Shown: positions 31,054-41,464 of the stretch, piece after piece
Layout of the letters: the number at the start of each line of letters is the position of its first letter
Numbering within the stretch: position 1 is the first letter of the stretch
Origin: Pythium myriotylum
Taxonomy: Eukaryota > Oomycota > Peronosporomycetes > Pythiales > Pythiaceae
Reading direction: 5' to 3'
Length of the DNA stretch: 64,000 nt
Assembly: GCA_023091665.1 (NCBI GenBank)
Contig: JALJCQ010000039.1
Coordinates: 62,001-126,000 of the forward strand
Translations under genes and position numbers: made by a program
The notes under the pieces: model-generated
What the model was told of the DNA's origin: nothing
The model's input: the letters and a program-made list of their open reading frames with translations, nothing else
Database searches by the model: none

Positions 31054-31713
31054 CTAGTCGTCTTCGCCACTGCCCGAGCCGTCCTCCTCGATCGGGATGT
31101 TGTATTTGTTCGAGCTCGAGATCGCCACATCAGCGAGGCTCGCGAAAAACCACATGTTGGCGTCCTCATCGACGTTGAATCGGTTCATGAACTCGTCCAA
31201 CTTGCCGGTCAGCACGAGTGGGCTCTGCCCGGCAGTTACGCCCTTCTCCAGTTGCTTGCGTTGATCAGACACCCAGGACGCGAGCGACGCATTCTTGAGC
31301 TCCGCTGTGGCGGCCTCGGCCGTGTCGAAGACCACATCCGCGAAGGCTTTCAAAGAGTAGGATATGGAAGCCACAGAATTGAGCTCGTACGCTTCGTATC
31401 GTTCTTGGAAATCGTCGTAGATGGGGCTATGGGCCGCTGCCTTCTCTAAGAACTCCTCAAGTTGCGCGTCGTAGAAGTCGAATTTCTCTTTGCCCTCTGC
31501 GAGCTTGGTCTCCGACTCGGCAAGATACTTGTTGAAAGTCTGCGTGAGCCAGAGATCGTCTTCGAACAAGACGATTTCCCCCACGGCGCCGTAAGCTTCC
31601 TGAACGTAGGCCGTGAAGAAGTCGTAAGCTGTGTCAGCAGGAGTGAGAGAGGCAGTCGTGGAGGCTGCTAGGCTGGCGATGGCGATCGAGGTGAAAGCGG
31701 CAGCCGTCTTCAT
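31054..31713 (-). CDS. LTPYD-family secreted protein 3
   Basis: 219 aa from the ATG at 31713 (signal peptide MKTAAAFTSIAIASLAASTTA); upstream codons lack a signal peptide. The mature start is SLTPADTAYDFFTAYVQEAY. It differs from proteins 1 and 2 by a GEIVLFEDD segment, LVLTGKLDEF and an acidic tail NIPIEEDGSGSGEDD, all shared with the broken gene at 32430. It seems to belong to a second subgroup of the family. Function unknown. Confidence 0.75.
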   Translation of the reverse strand: MKTAAAFTSIAIASLAASTTASLTPADTAYDFFTAYVQEAYGAVGEIVLFEDDLWLTQTFNKYLAESETKLAEGKEKFDFYDAQLEEFLEKAAAHSPIYDDFQERYEAYELNSVASISYSLKAFADVVFDTAEAATAELKNASLASWVSDQRKQLEKGVTAGQSPLVLTGKLDEFMNRFNVDEDANMWFFASLADVAISSSNKYNIPIEEDGSGSGEDD

Positions 31714-32429
31714 GTTGCCGGTGGTTGAGTGGTCTGAAGTTAATTGGAGAATGAGGATTGCCACGGATGGGGAGCAGGGGCGCACCACGTCGGACGAGAA
31801 TCCATAGTGGCGATGAATTTGAACAAAAGACACCAGTCGGATTCATTTAACTTCGGATGTGTCTCGAATGACGGTTCTTATGGATCTGCTGCGACCATAA
31901 ATGGCATCATATTGTTCAGAATACGATCTTCCACAGGTGATGACCCAAAAGTAGCCCACTCAGGACTCGAATGGGTTCGCGAGAACCTCAGTCTGCTTGC
32001 CAATCAGGCTATGTATGAGCTGAGATCACGACTCTCGTCGAAAATTCACCCAAGATTCCCATAGGTTACATTCTTGAAGATACGAGAATTCGAATTCTTC
32101 CACGCCTACGCCAGGGTTCTAAAGCTCATACTTACTACTATACGAAACCACGAGTTCGCCACCAAAGTCACAAACTGTCCGCCCCTCTCGCTCAAGCTCA
32201 ATCGGTTTTTCTATGGGCTTGAAGCTGATGAAGACATGTCCGGCCAATCCATGACCCCATTGGATGATCTCGGAGGCCATGCCATACCAGAGTACAACGC
32301 TCTGGTGGGTTACTAGAAACCATTGCGGTTGGGAAGAACACACCAGCAAGAATGAGTGAACGAGATACATTCAAAGAGAGCCTAGACCCTGCTAACCAAC
32401 TTGTATCTGTTGGCTTCAGAAGGCCAGCT
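31714..32429. other. Intergenic, no gene seen
   Basis: 716 bases. Short open frames only, without domain or signal peptide. Confidence 0.3.
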
Positions 32430-33069
32430 TTACGCACTGTCGTCTTCTTCTTCGGGGATGTTGAACTCGTCCGCTGCGAGCACGATCAAGCCGCCATAGT
32501 GTTGGACGAAGGCATTAGCGGCCTCGCTGTTCTCCATGAAGAGTTTCGAAAACTCGTTGAGTTTCCCAGTGAGCAGAAGTGGACTGGCACCGTTAAGTAC
32601 GATTTTCTCAAACGCTTCGCGCTGACTGGTAGCCCACGACGAAAGCGTCGAGTTCTTGCTCGGCGGTGACTTCATCGAATATCGTATCGCTGTAGGCGCG
32701 AGTCGAGTAGGCCATGTAGGACACCTCATCGAGCTCGTGAGCCACGTAGTCGGATAGAAAGACGTCGCACTCATCACGGAACGAGGCGTCCTTAACGTTG
32801 TCGAAGAACTGCTGGACCTGAGAGTAGTAGAAGTCGTAGTCGTGCTTCTGGGCGGCGAGCTGCTCGTCCATCTCAACGAGGATCTCGTCGAATGCTTGCG
32901 TCAACGAGAGATCGTCCTCAGCCAGTACAACTTCGCCGACTGCTGCGTAGTGCTGCTATACGTAGACGGTGAAGAGATCGTACGTGGTGTTGGCTTTCGT
33001 TGGAGCGCCGTGTGAGAGCGGCGAGAGCGTCCCAAGGGCGAGCGAGGCAAGAGCGAACGCGGTCTTCAT
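32430..33069 (-). pseudogene. LTPYD-family secreted protein 4, broken
   Basis: Signal peptide MKTAFALASLALGTLSPLSHG and ANTTYDLFTVYV are followed by an in-frame TAG at 32958-32956. The same frame then continues (QHYAAVGEVVLAEDDLSL, matching protein 3) to a second break near 32660, where two bases appear missing. From there another frame carries LLLTGKLNEF and the tail NIPEEEDDSA. Two independent lesions make this a pseudogene of the protein 3 subgroup. Confidence 0.75.
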
Positions 33070-33972
33070 AGCTAGGAATAGTGGTGTGCTTACGAGAGAG
33101 GAATCTGCAGAATGATAGCTCTGTCCGTAGCTAGCATTGACAACCTCAGGAGGCAGCAAGAGGCTTCGGGTAGGGAGCCGGTGGAGATTGCTCGTGGGAA
33201 GCCTTCTCAAACCCGGGACACTATTTTGTAGAGGTGAGATGATTGGTTGTTCATTTTATTTTCCATTAATTGATCGCATGTAAACATGCAATATCAAAGA
33301 CTTTTAGTTTTGAAGCCATGTCAGGAAGTGTTGAGAATCGTGAGAACCCGGCGACTAATAATCAATGTGAAGACGCGGAGCCACGAGTCTCATCAATACA
33401 AAAGTAGTCACCCAGTACAAGGCATCATAGTTGGGTGGTTTCTTTGGATTGAGATGGCTCGCTCGAAGTGAGCAGGTAGTGTTGTCTGGACCTGTGTTAG
33501 TCAATCGTGCAAGGCTACGGGACACTGGCGCGCACGGACTTTGACACGCCACTCAACGCCTCAGAAGGTTCGATGCATGATTTCACCCCGGGAACTCTCC
33601 GGGGCAAACATCTACGCTGTATCGGACTCGATCTCGCTCGTTCGGATCTAACCCGCCACTATTCTATACAACAGCGCTCGTCGGGGCTTCGGAAAACAGT
33701 GTTTCATACAGGAACAGCAGGGCATGACACCGGGAGAAATGAGCAGTGCGTTTTGCTGTATCGTTGAGAGTGTGAGGCTTGTGGCCGCAAGCTTATTCGT
33801 CTTACAGCCAATGAGTCGACGGTTTGAGATGTATCACAGAAGAATCTTGTTGTATCACACGCGCAGCTGACCTCTCAACTCAGGATCTACTCATGCAGTA
33901 GCGCTGTGCAGTGTGCTTCAGTGCATCTGTGTCATTCGCCGAATAACGAAGGCCACCCAACTCTCGAGTGCC
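33070..33972. other. Divergent intergenic region, no gene seen
   Basis: 903 bases between the broken LTPYD gene 4 (minus) and gene 5 (plus). No coding signal or repeat recognised. Confidence 0.3.
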
Positions 33973-34602
33973 ATGAAGATTTTTGCCATTGCATGTGGGG
34001 CCGCCGCCGCGTGCGCCTCGACCACTCAAGCTGCACTGACACCGTACGACACAACGTTCGATTACACCGCGAGCTTTATCCGCGCTGGACTCGGGAAGAT
34101 CGGTGAAGCGGTCTACGCAGAGTCCTCCAGCGACCCGTGGCTCGCAAAGTACTTCAACTATATCCTCACGACGACTTTCAGCGAGCTGGACGCCGGGAAC
34201 CTCGACACGGATGCCATCGAAAAACGTGTGGAGGACTTCGCGAACGCTGTGAAAGACCGTGTGCCAACAGTCTACCAGAAGATTGACCCAAGCCGTGTGC
34301 GAGATGTCGACCTCGTGATCTACGCGCCTCAATCCATTTTTGACATAACTTTTGACGCGCTCGAGTCGATCGTCGGCGATGTAAATGACCCCAAGTTCTC
34401 AGGTTACATCGCCTGGCAGCGTCAGGCCACAGAGCAGCTGATCCGCAGCGGCGCTGGACCAGCCTTGGTCATGAGCAAAATGAACGAGATCTCGAGCTGG
34501 ATCGGCGAGCAGGACAATGTCGCCGATCTCTTCCAGAACGCCATCAGCGCCATCAGCGACGACGCCACCAAGAGGTACGGTGAGCTCAATATCGGTAACT
34601 AA
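33973..34602 (+). CDS. LTPYD-family secreted protein 5
   Basis: 209 aa; ATG at 33973 opens the signal peptide MKIFAIACGAAAACASTTQA. Mature start ALTPYDTTFDYTASFIRAGL. It keeps VIYAPQSIFDITFDALE and a C-terminal KRYGELNIGN. It is the only family member on the plus strand, so the cluster was inverted here or duplicated in opposite orientation. Helical, Cys-free after the leader. Function unknown. A run of A follows the stop at about 34606. Confidence 0.75.
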   Translation: MKIFAIACGAAAACASTTQAALTPYDTTFDYTASFIRAGLGKIGEAVYAESSSDPWLAKYFNYILTTTFSELDAGNLDTDAIEKRVEDFANAVKDRVPTVYQKIDPSRVRDVDLVIYAPQSIFDITFDALESIVGDVNDPKFSGYIAWQRQATEQLIRSGAGPALVMSKMNEISSWIGEQDNVADLFQNAISAISDDATKRYGELNIGN

Positions 34603-35132
34603 GTAAAAAAAAAAAATAGAAGCGCCCTACGTTGCATGGTCCGCGATCTTCAGGAGATCCATCTGTGTGCTGAATTATTAATCCCAAATGCATCCGAAGT
34701 AGACTGACTATGTTGCCGGAGGTCGTCGATGGGTTCCTCTTGCGTCGTCTCGCCCTGATGAAGGGCGTCTGTCGAGCGGGCAAGACGAGGTAGTGGGCTG
34801 GGGGCATGGTCACATTGATGCGGTCTGATCGATGATGAACAGAATGCATCCGCAATCATTAGAAGCGATTACTAGAAGTAGTGTTAGATCGGATGGTGGT
34901 AGCAACGCCAAGATTGGAGGAGTCTCGGAGAAATAAACGAGTTTGCATTGTCCACGTAGTACAAGCCTATGCGAATATTTGCTGATCTCTCGTCACCCAG
35001 CTGCTGTTGTTGTTTATTCCTGGTTACGCCTTTCTGATGATATTTCACGTAAGCTCCGATGATTCACAGAACTTTCTCATGTTGCTGTTGGTGGACCAAC
35101 AGGTCGTCATGAGGACACTTACGTTTCTTCAC
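34603..35132. other. Intergenic, no gene seen
   Basis: 530 bases between convergent genes; starts with an A-rich run. Nothing else recognised. Confidence 0.3.
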
Positions 35133-35342
35133 TTATGGCTTGCCTCGGCACTTTTTTGTGCAGTCTTTCGCTTCACGATCGCATGACGCGATGCAGTTGG
35201 CATAGTTGGCGTTGCTTCCCAATCTTCGCACGCAAGGTAGCGCACAGAGCTTGCGCATGTTGCTGCAGTCGACCAAGCACGTCGCTGCTTGGGCGATCGC
35301 CAGCAAGTATGCGGTGAGCAGGAGAGTGAGCAGGAACTTCAT
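35133..35342 (-). CDS. 8-Cys secreted peptide, copy 1
   Basis: 69 aa: signal peptide MKFLLTLLLTAYLLAIAQA and a mature part of 50 residues with eight Cys in the spacing C-x3-C-x6-C-x3-C-x12-C-x3-C-x6-C-x3-C. The two halves have the same spacing, as in a disulfide-linked helical hairpin. Rich in Lys/Arg near the end (CTKKCRGK). The function is unknown and I match it to no named family. It is one of an inverted pair with the gene at 36437; 5' flanks are similar too. Confidence 0.75.
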   Translation of the reverse strand: MKFLLTLLLTAYLLAIAQAATCLVDCSNMRKLCALPCVRRLGSNANYANCIASCDREAKDCTKKCRGKP

Positions 35343-36436
35343 GTTTGGATGTGGGGTGCTGGGCGTCGGGTGGATGTTGTGTGTAGTCGACTGGGAATTG
35401 GGGAGTGAGCTGTGGACTTCCGCCGCTATGTTTGGGGTCGCGGTATCCTCGTGCATGTAGTGTCCTGCGCGGAGAATCGACTGGGACTTCGTCTGAGTTG
35501 AGATTTACAAAGGAAGTTCAACGACCATGATGGACGTGTGAACCACTTACTCTCCTCTCGGTTGTTGAACTTCTTCCCTCCAGTCCTCCACAGTGAACGG
35601 CCAACGATAGCGAAGGAAGAGGAATTCAACGTGATTATGGCATGAAGTGGCTAGGCACCACCCACTTCAATTAATCGTTCGAGCAAGAACGATTGAAAAC
35701 TCTCACCTGAACCTGAGCATCCAGCAAATCCAGTGAGAGCTGTTTTATGTTCACAGGATTCTGCTAGTGATACTGTATTACTGGCAGAATTCGCGAGATG
35801 TATCACTGAATGCATCTCGCGAATACATGGTGGTCAGTTCAGCCACCCAACTGGTGCATCAGCATCGCCATGGTCGGTGCCTTTCATCCATGAGCACTCG
35901 AGTGGCGATAGTTTTCTTGTAATTAAGGTTCGCGAACGTTGGCCCCTCTTTGAAACACAACAATTGCTTGTCTTCTCTTTGTGCGAGGCATTCGTGCGGT
36001 CTGCTTAGCTATATGTAAGCACAGTTTGATTGTTTGGTCATGAAGCAGTGGCTTCCACCAATCCAGGAACAAACTGACAACGAAATGCTCTTGAGAAGCA
36101 TCGTTCGGAGAATTTTGTGCACATCACGATGGCTTGACTCAGGCTATATCTCACTGAAACGAAAATTAGTAACACTTGAAGTGGTTGGCCTGTTATAGCC
36201 TAACCACGCCGCGCGTGTTACGAGAGCAATTCAACGCCTTCTCTGCTCTTCACAGACTCCTCCCGGTCGTTGAACTTTTCTCTAAATCTCAACTCGCTAG
36301 CGATTCTCCGCGCAGGACACTACACACTGGTGGACATCGCGCCCCCAAAGACAGTGACTCAAGTCCACAGTTCACTTTCCAATTCCCAGTCGACTACACA
36401 CAACATCCACCCGACGCCCAGCACCCACGTCGAAAC
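35343..36436. other. Head-to-head spacer between the 8-Cys genes
   Basis: 1094 bases. The outer 200-250 bases on each side are inverted copies (for example CACAACATCCACCCGACGCC and GATTCTCCGCGCAGGACACT occur in both leaders). The unique centre contains the hairpin at 35789-35824. No gene seen. Confidence 0.55.
35789..35824. repeat. Perfect 12-bp inverted repeat near the spacer centre
   Basis: Arms ATTCGCGAGATG (35789-35800) and its complement (35813-35824) around a 12-nt loop. It sits about 100 bases from the midpoint between the two divergent 8-Cys genes. It may be a footprint of the inversion or a regulatory hairpin. Confidence 0.7.
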
Positions 36437-36646
36437 ATGAAGTTCCTGCTCACTCTCCTGCTCACCGCGTACTTGCTGGCGATCGCCCAAGCAGCGACGT
36501 GTTTGGTCAACTGCAGCAACATGCGCAAGCTCTGTGCATTTCCCTGCGTGTTCAGGTTGGGGAGCAACGCCAGATATGCCAACTGCATCGCGTCATGCGA
36601 TCGCGAAGCGAAAGACTGCACAAACAAGTGTCGAGGCAAGGCATAA
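36437..36646 (+). CDS. 8-Cys secreted peptide, copy 2
   Basis: 69 aa, same signal peptide as copy 1 and the same eight-Cys spacing. Only a few residues differ in the mature part (VNC for VDC, AFPCVFR for ALPCVRR, NKC for KKC). All Cys are conserved, which suggests selection on the fold. The inverted arrangement with copy 1 includes the 5' flank. Predicted secreted; function unknown. Confidence 0.75.
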   Translation: MKFLLTLLLTAYLLAIAQAATCLVNCSNMRKLCAFPCVFRLGSNARYANCIASCDREAKDCTNKCRGKA

Positions 36647-37137
36647 GAGAAGAAACACAAGTCTGTACGAGTCTACTCGCAGCAATGCGGGTGCACAAAA
36701 AGTATGTAACACCATAAGCCAGAGAAAAGAAAACACCAGAAACACGAAGTCACACCACGCTACTGCGTGAATGAGCATCACCCGCTCTTTCGGGATTGCA
36801 GATCGGCGACAGACCCCGTAGACTTGGACATATTTACGTGAACAATAACAATCTTCTCGCTATCCTACCAGAACGCCATGTAGCCTCGAGCATTTGTCGC
36901 CAACAGCAATTTGTCATTTGCATGATACAAACAACCGCTGGAGAATCCACCCACGATGTTGTGCACGTGAGCTGGGGCTCGATGATCTCCAGCCTCCTCC
37001 ACCATCGAGATACGAACCGTCCTGGCTTGGACGATTCCTGATGTTTACGGTCACTTGCCTCTGTTCTTAACCCCATCTGATATCGGAGACCGTAGCCATT
37101 GACTGGGGCAATCTCTCAGTCCGGAGATCGTCTGCCG
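36647..37137. other. Intergenic, no gene seen
   Basis: 491 bases between the 8-Cys gene and the fourth GT62 gene. Nothing recognised. Confidence 0.3.
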
Positions 37138-38175
37138 ATGGCGTCTCGTCGTCTCGCGTTCTTCGCGATCGCCGCACTGCTCGCGGGCGTCTGCTGGCTG
37201 CGCAACTTGCTTTCGCTCTCGTGGCAGCTGCCAATGGCGAGACGAGACCGCCCACCGGCCTCGCTGCCGCCGACGAGGAAGCATCTCGAACTCGAACGAG
37301 CCTACGGACTCGACGCGGGCACTTTCACGTCCACCAAGACGTTCCCGCTGCTCGGAGGCTCCACAGACCAAGGCATCCACTACCGTCTACTCAACGCTGG
37401 CGTGCTGACGCAGACCGAGGCACTCGAACAGAATGCACTGCTCGTGATTGTCGTGTTCACGGATCGCGAGTCGTGGGGGCCAGGTCGAAGCGTCCATTCG
37501 CTCTTTGCGATGCTGCAGAACAGCTCGTACCCGACCCAGCGCATCTCAGTGACGCTGCTGACGTCCAACCAAGACGAGTTTCGCGACGTGCGCGACCGGC
37601 TCTACGACTACGTGAGTGCGTTTGCACAGTTTTCGCTCATCTTCCGCAACGACTTCAAGCCGACGGACGACTCGCGCGCCGCCAAGCTCAGCGCCCATGC
37701 GCGGTATCGCAATTTTGCGGTACTATCAACGATCGAGCCGTGGCACCAGCATGTCGTGTGGATGGACCCGGACGTGTATGACATGCCCAGGGATCTCTTG
37801 ACCAAGATGGTCGCGGCCGACCGCGACATCGTCGTGCCCATGTGCGCTGTCAGCCGCGAGAATAAGCCCATCTTGTACGACACCAAATCCTGGTCGAGGT
37901 CGCTCGAGTCTCAGAAAGCAGTTTCTCTCATCGAGTTTCGCCAGGGACAAGAAGAGCTCGTAACGCTCGACTCAGTCGGAGGGACGATGCTGTACGTCAA
38001 GGCCGACGTGCATCGTCAAGGGGTCGTGTTTCCCTACCAGAGAGCTGTCGACAACAAGTATGGTCTTGGCGAGAGTGAGGGGGTCGACGCGGAAGGCCTT
38101 TGCCACGCAGCACAGCGTCTGAGCTACAATTGCTGGGGGTTTCCGTTTGAGAATGTGCTACACTATCGAACGTGA
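37138..38175 (+). CDS. Anp1/Mnn9-type mannosyltransferase (GT62), copy 4
   Basis: 345 aa, shorter than copies 1-3 because the Pro/Thr stem is missing. ATG at 37138, signal anchor MASRRLAFFAIAALLAGVCWL. The catalytic domain has LLVIVVFTDRESWG, ARYRNFAVLSTIEPWHQHVV, a variant metal site WMDPDV (D-P-D instead of D-A-D), DSVGGTMLYVKADVHRQG, and EGVDAEGLCHAA with CWGFP instead of IETEGLC and CWGMP. It is the most diverged copy and may have a different acceptor. Intact frame. Confidence 0.82.
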   Translation: MASRRLAFFAIAALLAGVCWLRNLLSLSWQLPMARRDRPPASLPPTRKHLELERAYGLDAGTFTSTKTFPLLGGSTDQGIHYRLLNAGVLTQTEALEQNALLVIVVFTDRESWGPGRSVHSLFAMLQNSSYPTQRISVTLLTSNQDEFRDVRDRLYDYVSAFAQFSLIFRNDFKPTDDSRAAKLSAHARYRNFAVLSTIEPWHQHVVWMDPDVYDMPRDLLTKMVAADRDIVVPMCAVSRENKPILYDTKSWSRSLESQKAVSLIEFRQGQEELVTLDSVGGTMLYVKADVHRQGVVFPYQRAVDNKYGLGESEGVDAEGLCHAAQRLSYNCWGFPFENVLHYRT

Positions 38176-38688
38176 ACGTTTCGGGTGTTGAACCCCGAGT
38201 TGGGTCCAAGTTGCTACGAGAATCCTGGTGAGATTCGTTTATGCCGCTTCTACCCGCGCTTCTCACTATCGGATCCTCCTCTTCCACAAGATCAGTGCGA
38301 GTCACTTGTTCGTATCGATCGCCATCGTTCACCAGACAGTCTTGACAATTTTTTTTTATTTTTATTACTTAAAAGGAGTCCGACCTCACCGCGATCCAAC
38401 CATGCGTCGGCCCCTGATAGTCTTGGCTTGCGTGAATAGATACATTCACTCGAGATATGTCTCCACCTTCGTCAATCAACGATGGTCACAGTCAGAATAT
38501 ACCATGTCATAGAGGAAGTTGCCGATTGTGTTCGTGCTACTGCTGGATACATGAAGTTCTAGTACGGTTAACGGCGCTTATATTGATCTTGAGTTGGCGT
38601 AACTTGCGCGGCACATATCAGCGAAGGCGATGAGTACTCATTGAATTGGCGGCGAACTATTTCGCTATTTTGATCCAGGAACGACGTC
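38176..38688. other. Intergenic, no gene seen
   Basis: 513 bases with a T-rich tract near 38350-38375. No gene. Confidence 0.3.
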
Positions 38689-39565
38689 TTAAGTAGCAAA
38701 AAAGGAGAACACTCCCTCCACGCGCATGCTACCATCGTATCCCCACATACCAGTCATAACTTTACCATCGAATGATCCGATTACAAATACCCATGCCGGA
38801 GTGAAGGCAATGCTCATGGTGAATCTCACGCCGCTGACTTGACCACTCCTCACTGGAGCACGATTTCCGTTATCCTCAACGAAAAAATCCTGATATGGCA
38901 CCTGATGACGAAACTGAGAGTGAGGCAGTAGCGCGCCTTGTATACCCAAAGTTAGATGTCATAGACCCGCCCATCATGTACACCGGTGAAGAGACAACAG
39001 ACGGAGCCGGCGTTGTTGGAGTTGGTGTCGGCGGCTCCGGCGTTGTTGGCTCAGGTGTTGTTGACTCTGGCGTTGTAGGTTCAGGTGTCGTTGGCTCCGG
39101 TGTCGTTGGTGCTGGCGTCGTTGGTCCAGGTGTCGTCGGCTCAGGTGTTGTTGGTGCTGGTGTCGTCAGCTCAGGTGTCGTTGGCTCCGGCGTTGTTGGT
39201 CCGGGTGTCGTTGGCTCTGGTGTTGTTGGTTCAGGTGTCGTTGGCTCTGGTGTTGTAGGTTCAGGTGTCGTTGGCTCAGGTGTTGTTGGAGCTGGTGTTG
39301 TTGGCTCTGGTGTCGTTGGTGCTGGCGTCGTTGGTCCAGGTGTTGTTGGTTCAGGTGTCGTTGGCTCTGGTGTTGTTGGTTCAGGTGTCGTCGGCTCAGG
39401 TGTCGTTGGCTGCGGCGTTGTTGGTGGCGTTGGAGTTGTTGGCATTGGTGTACTTGGCGAAGGTGTTATAGCTGTAGATCCCCCTCCGCAACTCCCGGCG
39501 AAGACAGTATTCGTTATTGCTGCTTTGAAGATGACGCACAGTAGAATCACTCGGGGCATGCCCAT
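38689..39565 (-). pseudogene. Thr/Pro-rich mucin-like secreted protein, frameshifted
   Basis: Signal peptide (MGMPRVILLCVIFKAAITNT), a CGGG site, then about 25 P-T-T-P-E/A/G repeats that would be heavily O-glycosylated, then a C-terminal domain. The frame breaks at 38882-38887 in a run of six T; the other frame then continues in step with the related gene at 44098 (SGVRF..., GSFDGKVMTGMWGYDG, like FDGKDTITGTSP there) to a stop at 38689. One inserted T explains the break. It may be a true lesion or a homopolymer error. Likely a cell-surface or extracellular protein. Confidence 0.65.
38995..39450. repeat. Coding minisatellite, 18-bp period (P-T-T-P-E repeats)
   Basis: Tandem units reading GTTGGCTCAGGTGTC with variants; encodes the mucin-like repeats on the minus strand. 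Copy number is probably variable. Confidence 0.85.
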
Positions 39566-39668
39566 GTTGTTGGATCGTTTGACCTCCCGCGCGCTGATTG
39601 CGAACTGTTGACTCTGCTATCTGTTGGTTCCTGCTTGTCAAGAGTCACAGACTTCACGAGGTAACAAT

Positions 39669-40144
39669 TTATTGGTCAGCCACTTTCGCAGTCACAGTCG
39701 GAGATGAACTGTGCATGGGATGTGAGAAGCGTACCTTTGTGCAATTTGGCTGAAATCTTGTTTCTCCTCCCCATGATCTCACTGTGTAGCATCCCACGTG
39801 GCAAAAAGATACTCTCCCTGAGGTCCTGTTGAAATGGGATTCATAACTTGACGATGACAAACCGTTTCCGTCATTATTTCGGTAGAGCTTTGTATCATAA
39901 CCTCCAAGTGCAGTGCGGAAATTTTGCAGTGTCACGCCGCAGTTGGAGAAGCTGCCTTTATCGCAAATTCACTGGTCCAAATTATCATCCTGTTTGAGGT
40001 TTCCTTGCAGGCTTGATTATTACCTTTGCCATGAGTTGGTTTCGTGGGAACCTGGATTTGCATCGCCGAGTTGGAATCAGTCCCGAGATGTTTTCTAATT
40101 CCTGCCTTGCAAGCGCTATTATTGTCCATGGATAATTGAGCCAT
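39669..40144 (-). CDS. Possible small Cys-containing protein, two exons
   Basis: Tentative model: exons 40144-40024 and 39955-39669 with a 68-bp GT...AG intron of the size usual here and matching phase, giving 135 aa. The product is rich in Ser/Asn/Gly (KLYRNNDGNGLSSSSYESHF) and has CHVGCYTVRSW. There is no signal peptide at this start; an open frame just upstream (to about 40412) has weakly similar composition and could be a further exon or a decayed copy. No domain recognised. Confidence 0.3.
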
Positions 40145-40677
40145 ATCAAATCGTTACACTCCCACCAGACCCCAGGACACCCGAGCCACGAACCCTTCTA
40201 AAACCACCACCTGAGCAACGAATGGTATTATTGTTCCCTCGCGCGCTAAATCGTCGGTGGAAAGACACGGTCACTCCACCATGGGAATATGCAGAGAAAC
40301 AATTCTGCTGCGATTGAATGCTCACGGCATGAATTGTGCACAACTGCGTGCAAGAATACGACCAAAGGAACTTCGAAGATGCCATCTTTGCGCTCAGGAG
40401 ACGTTGATACAAAGGCTGACCTTGCAGCTTCCACCGTCTGCCTTTTCATGTGAGTCGTCGTGATGATGTCCTTTCCGCACTAAATCTTCACACAAACTCT
40501 TGAGTGCCACGAACAAACTTTCCTCGATTGTTGAGTCAGCAATTGGACCCGTCTCAGGTCAGGTGAACCTACAACTTGCACCAGTATTGTCTTTCGAAAT
40601 GCGAATCCAAAAGCGGTCAGTTTTATTGAGTCGAAAGCGAGGTATCACACACAAACACGGCTGCTCGTCGACGCCTC
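40145..40677. other. Intergenic, possible gene remnant
   Basis: An open frame on the minus strand at 40146-40412 has no clear domain; see the entry at 39669. Nothing else seen. Confidence 0.3.
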
Positions 40678-41464
40678 TCACAGGTCCATCATGTCGTCGT
40701 CGTTATTCGAAAAGCCGCTACTTGGAGCCGACGCTACCACTAATCCTGGACCAGCGGCCGGCTCGAATGCTTCTTGCTTGGTCGGGCCGACGTTGAGCAC
40801 GAGCCACATCGGCTCGCCAATGGGGCCATGCGACGACACGAGTCGCCAGCTCCCCGAGAACGAGCCCATTTGCGACGGCGTGCGCAGACGGATTGGCAGA
40901 TCTATCCGTGCACCGGGCACGACGGAGGCCACGGGTATCTGAACGGGTCCGTCGAAACTGTCTCCTTGTGCGAAAACCAAATGTGTATCTGCCGGCCACG
41001 GCGTCGGTCCCGAGTTGACAAAACTCCATTGCTGCCAACAAAACAAATCCACTCAGCGACCTTCCGTCCCAGTCAACGGGAGGGATGACACGTCGTGTAC
41101 GCACCATATCGACGACCGTGCTGGGCGGGATGACAGTGCTCTGCGCGGCCGAGAGGTCCGTGACGAACTGGGCGTCGTAGAGTCCACTGGGCGCTTCGTC
41201 TCGGTTCTCCTGGTCGTCGTCGTCCATCGCGAGGTCGTCAACTTGCTGCTGGTGGTCGTGGTAGTGATTGTGGTCGTGGAAAAGCGCCGGCTCCATGGTC
41301 GCGAGGTAGTTGTTGACGGCCGTCTCGACGTTCCAGTTGGACGACTCGAGGAAAAACGTGGCTGTGTGCGTGTCGAGCTCCAGCAAATGCGCGAACTGGT
41401 CCACGAGCTCGTCGTGGTCGGCGGTCGTGATGCTCTGGAACATATTGAGCAGCTCGTCGGCCAT
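40678..41464 (-). CDS. ILRUN-like protein (UBA-like plus NBR1-type FW domain)
   Basis: 237 aa, exons 41464-41105 and 41031-40678 (73-bp intron, phase 0). The N-terminal helical part ends in FFLESSNWNVETAVNNYL, a UBA-like fold. The C-terminal half is an NBR1-type beta-sandwich: QQWSFVNSGPTPWP, PVASVVPGARIDLPIRL, GSFSGSWRLVSSHGPIGEPMW. This order matches human ILRUN (C6orf106), a regulator of p300/CBP-dependent transcription; the role in oomycetes is unknown. A His/Asp/Gln-rich linker joins the domains, and the C-terminus is acidic. ATG at 41464; the open frame upstream lacks one. Confidence 0.82.

Noticed and set aside
38895..39611. Plus-strand V-V-G-S-G repeat open frame
   Set aside because: Mirror of the P-T-T-P-E repeats on the other strand; it has no signal peptide, while the minus strand has one.
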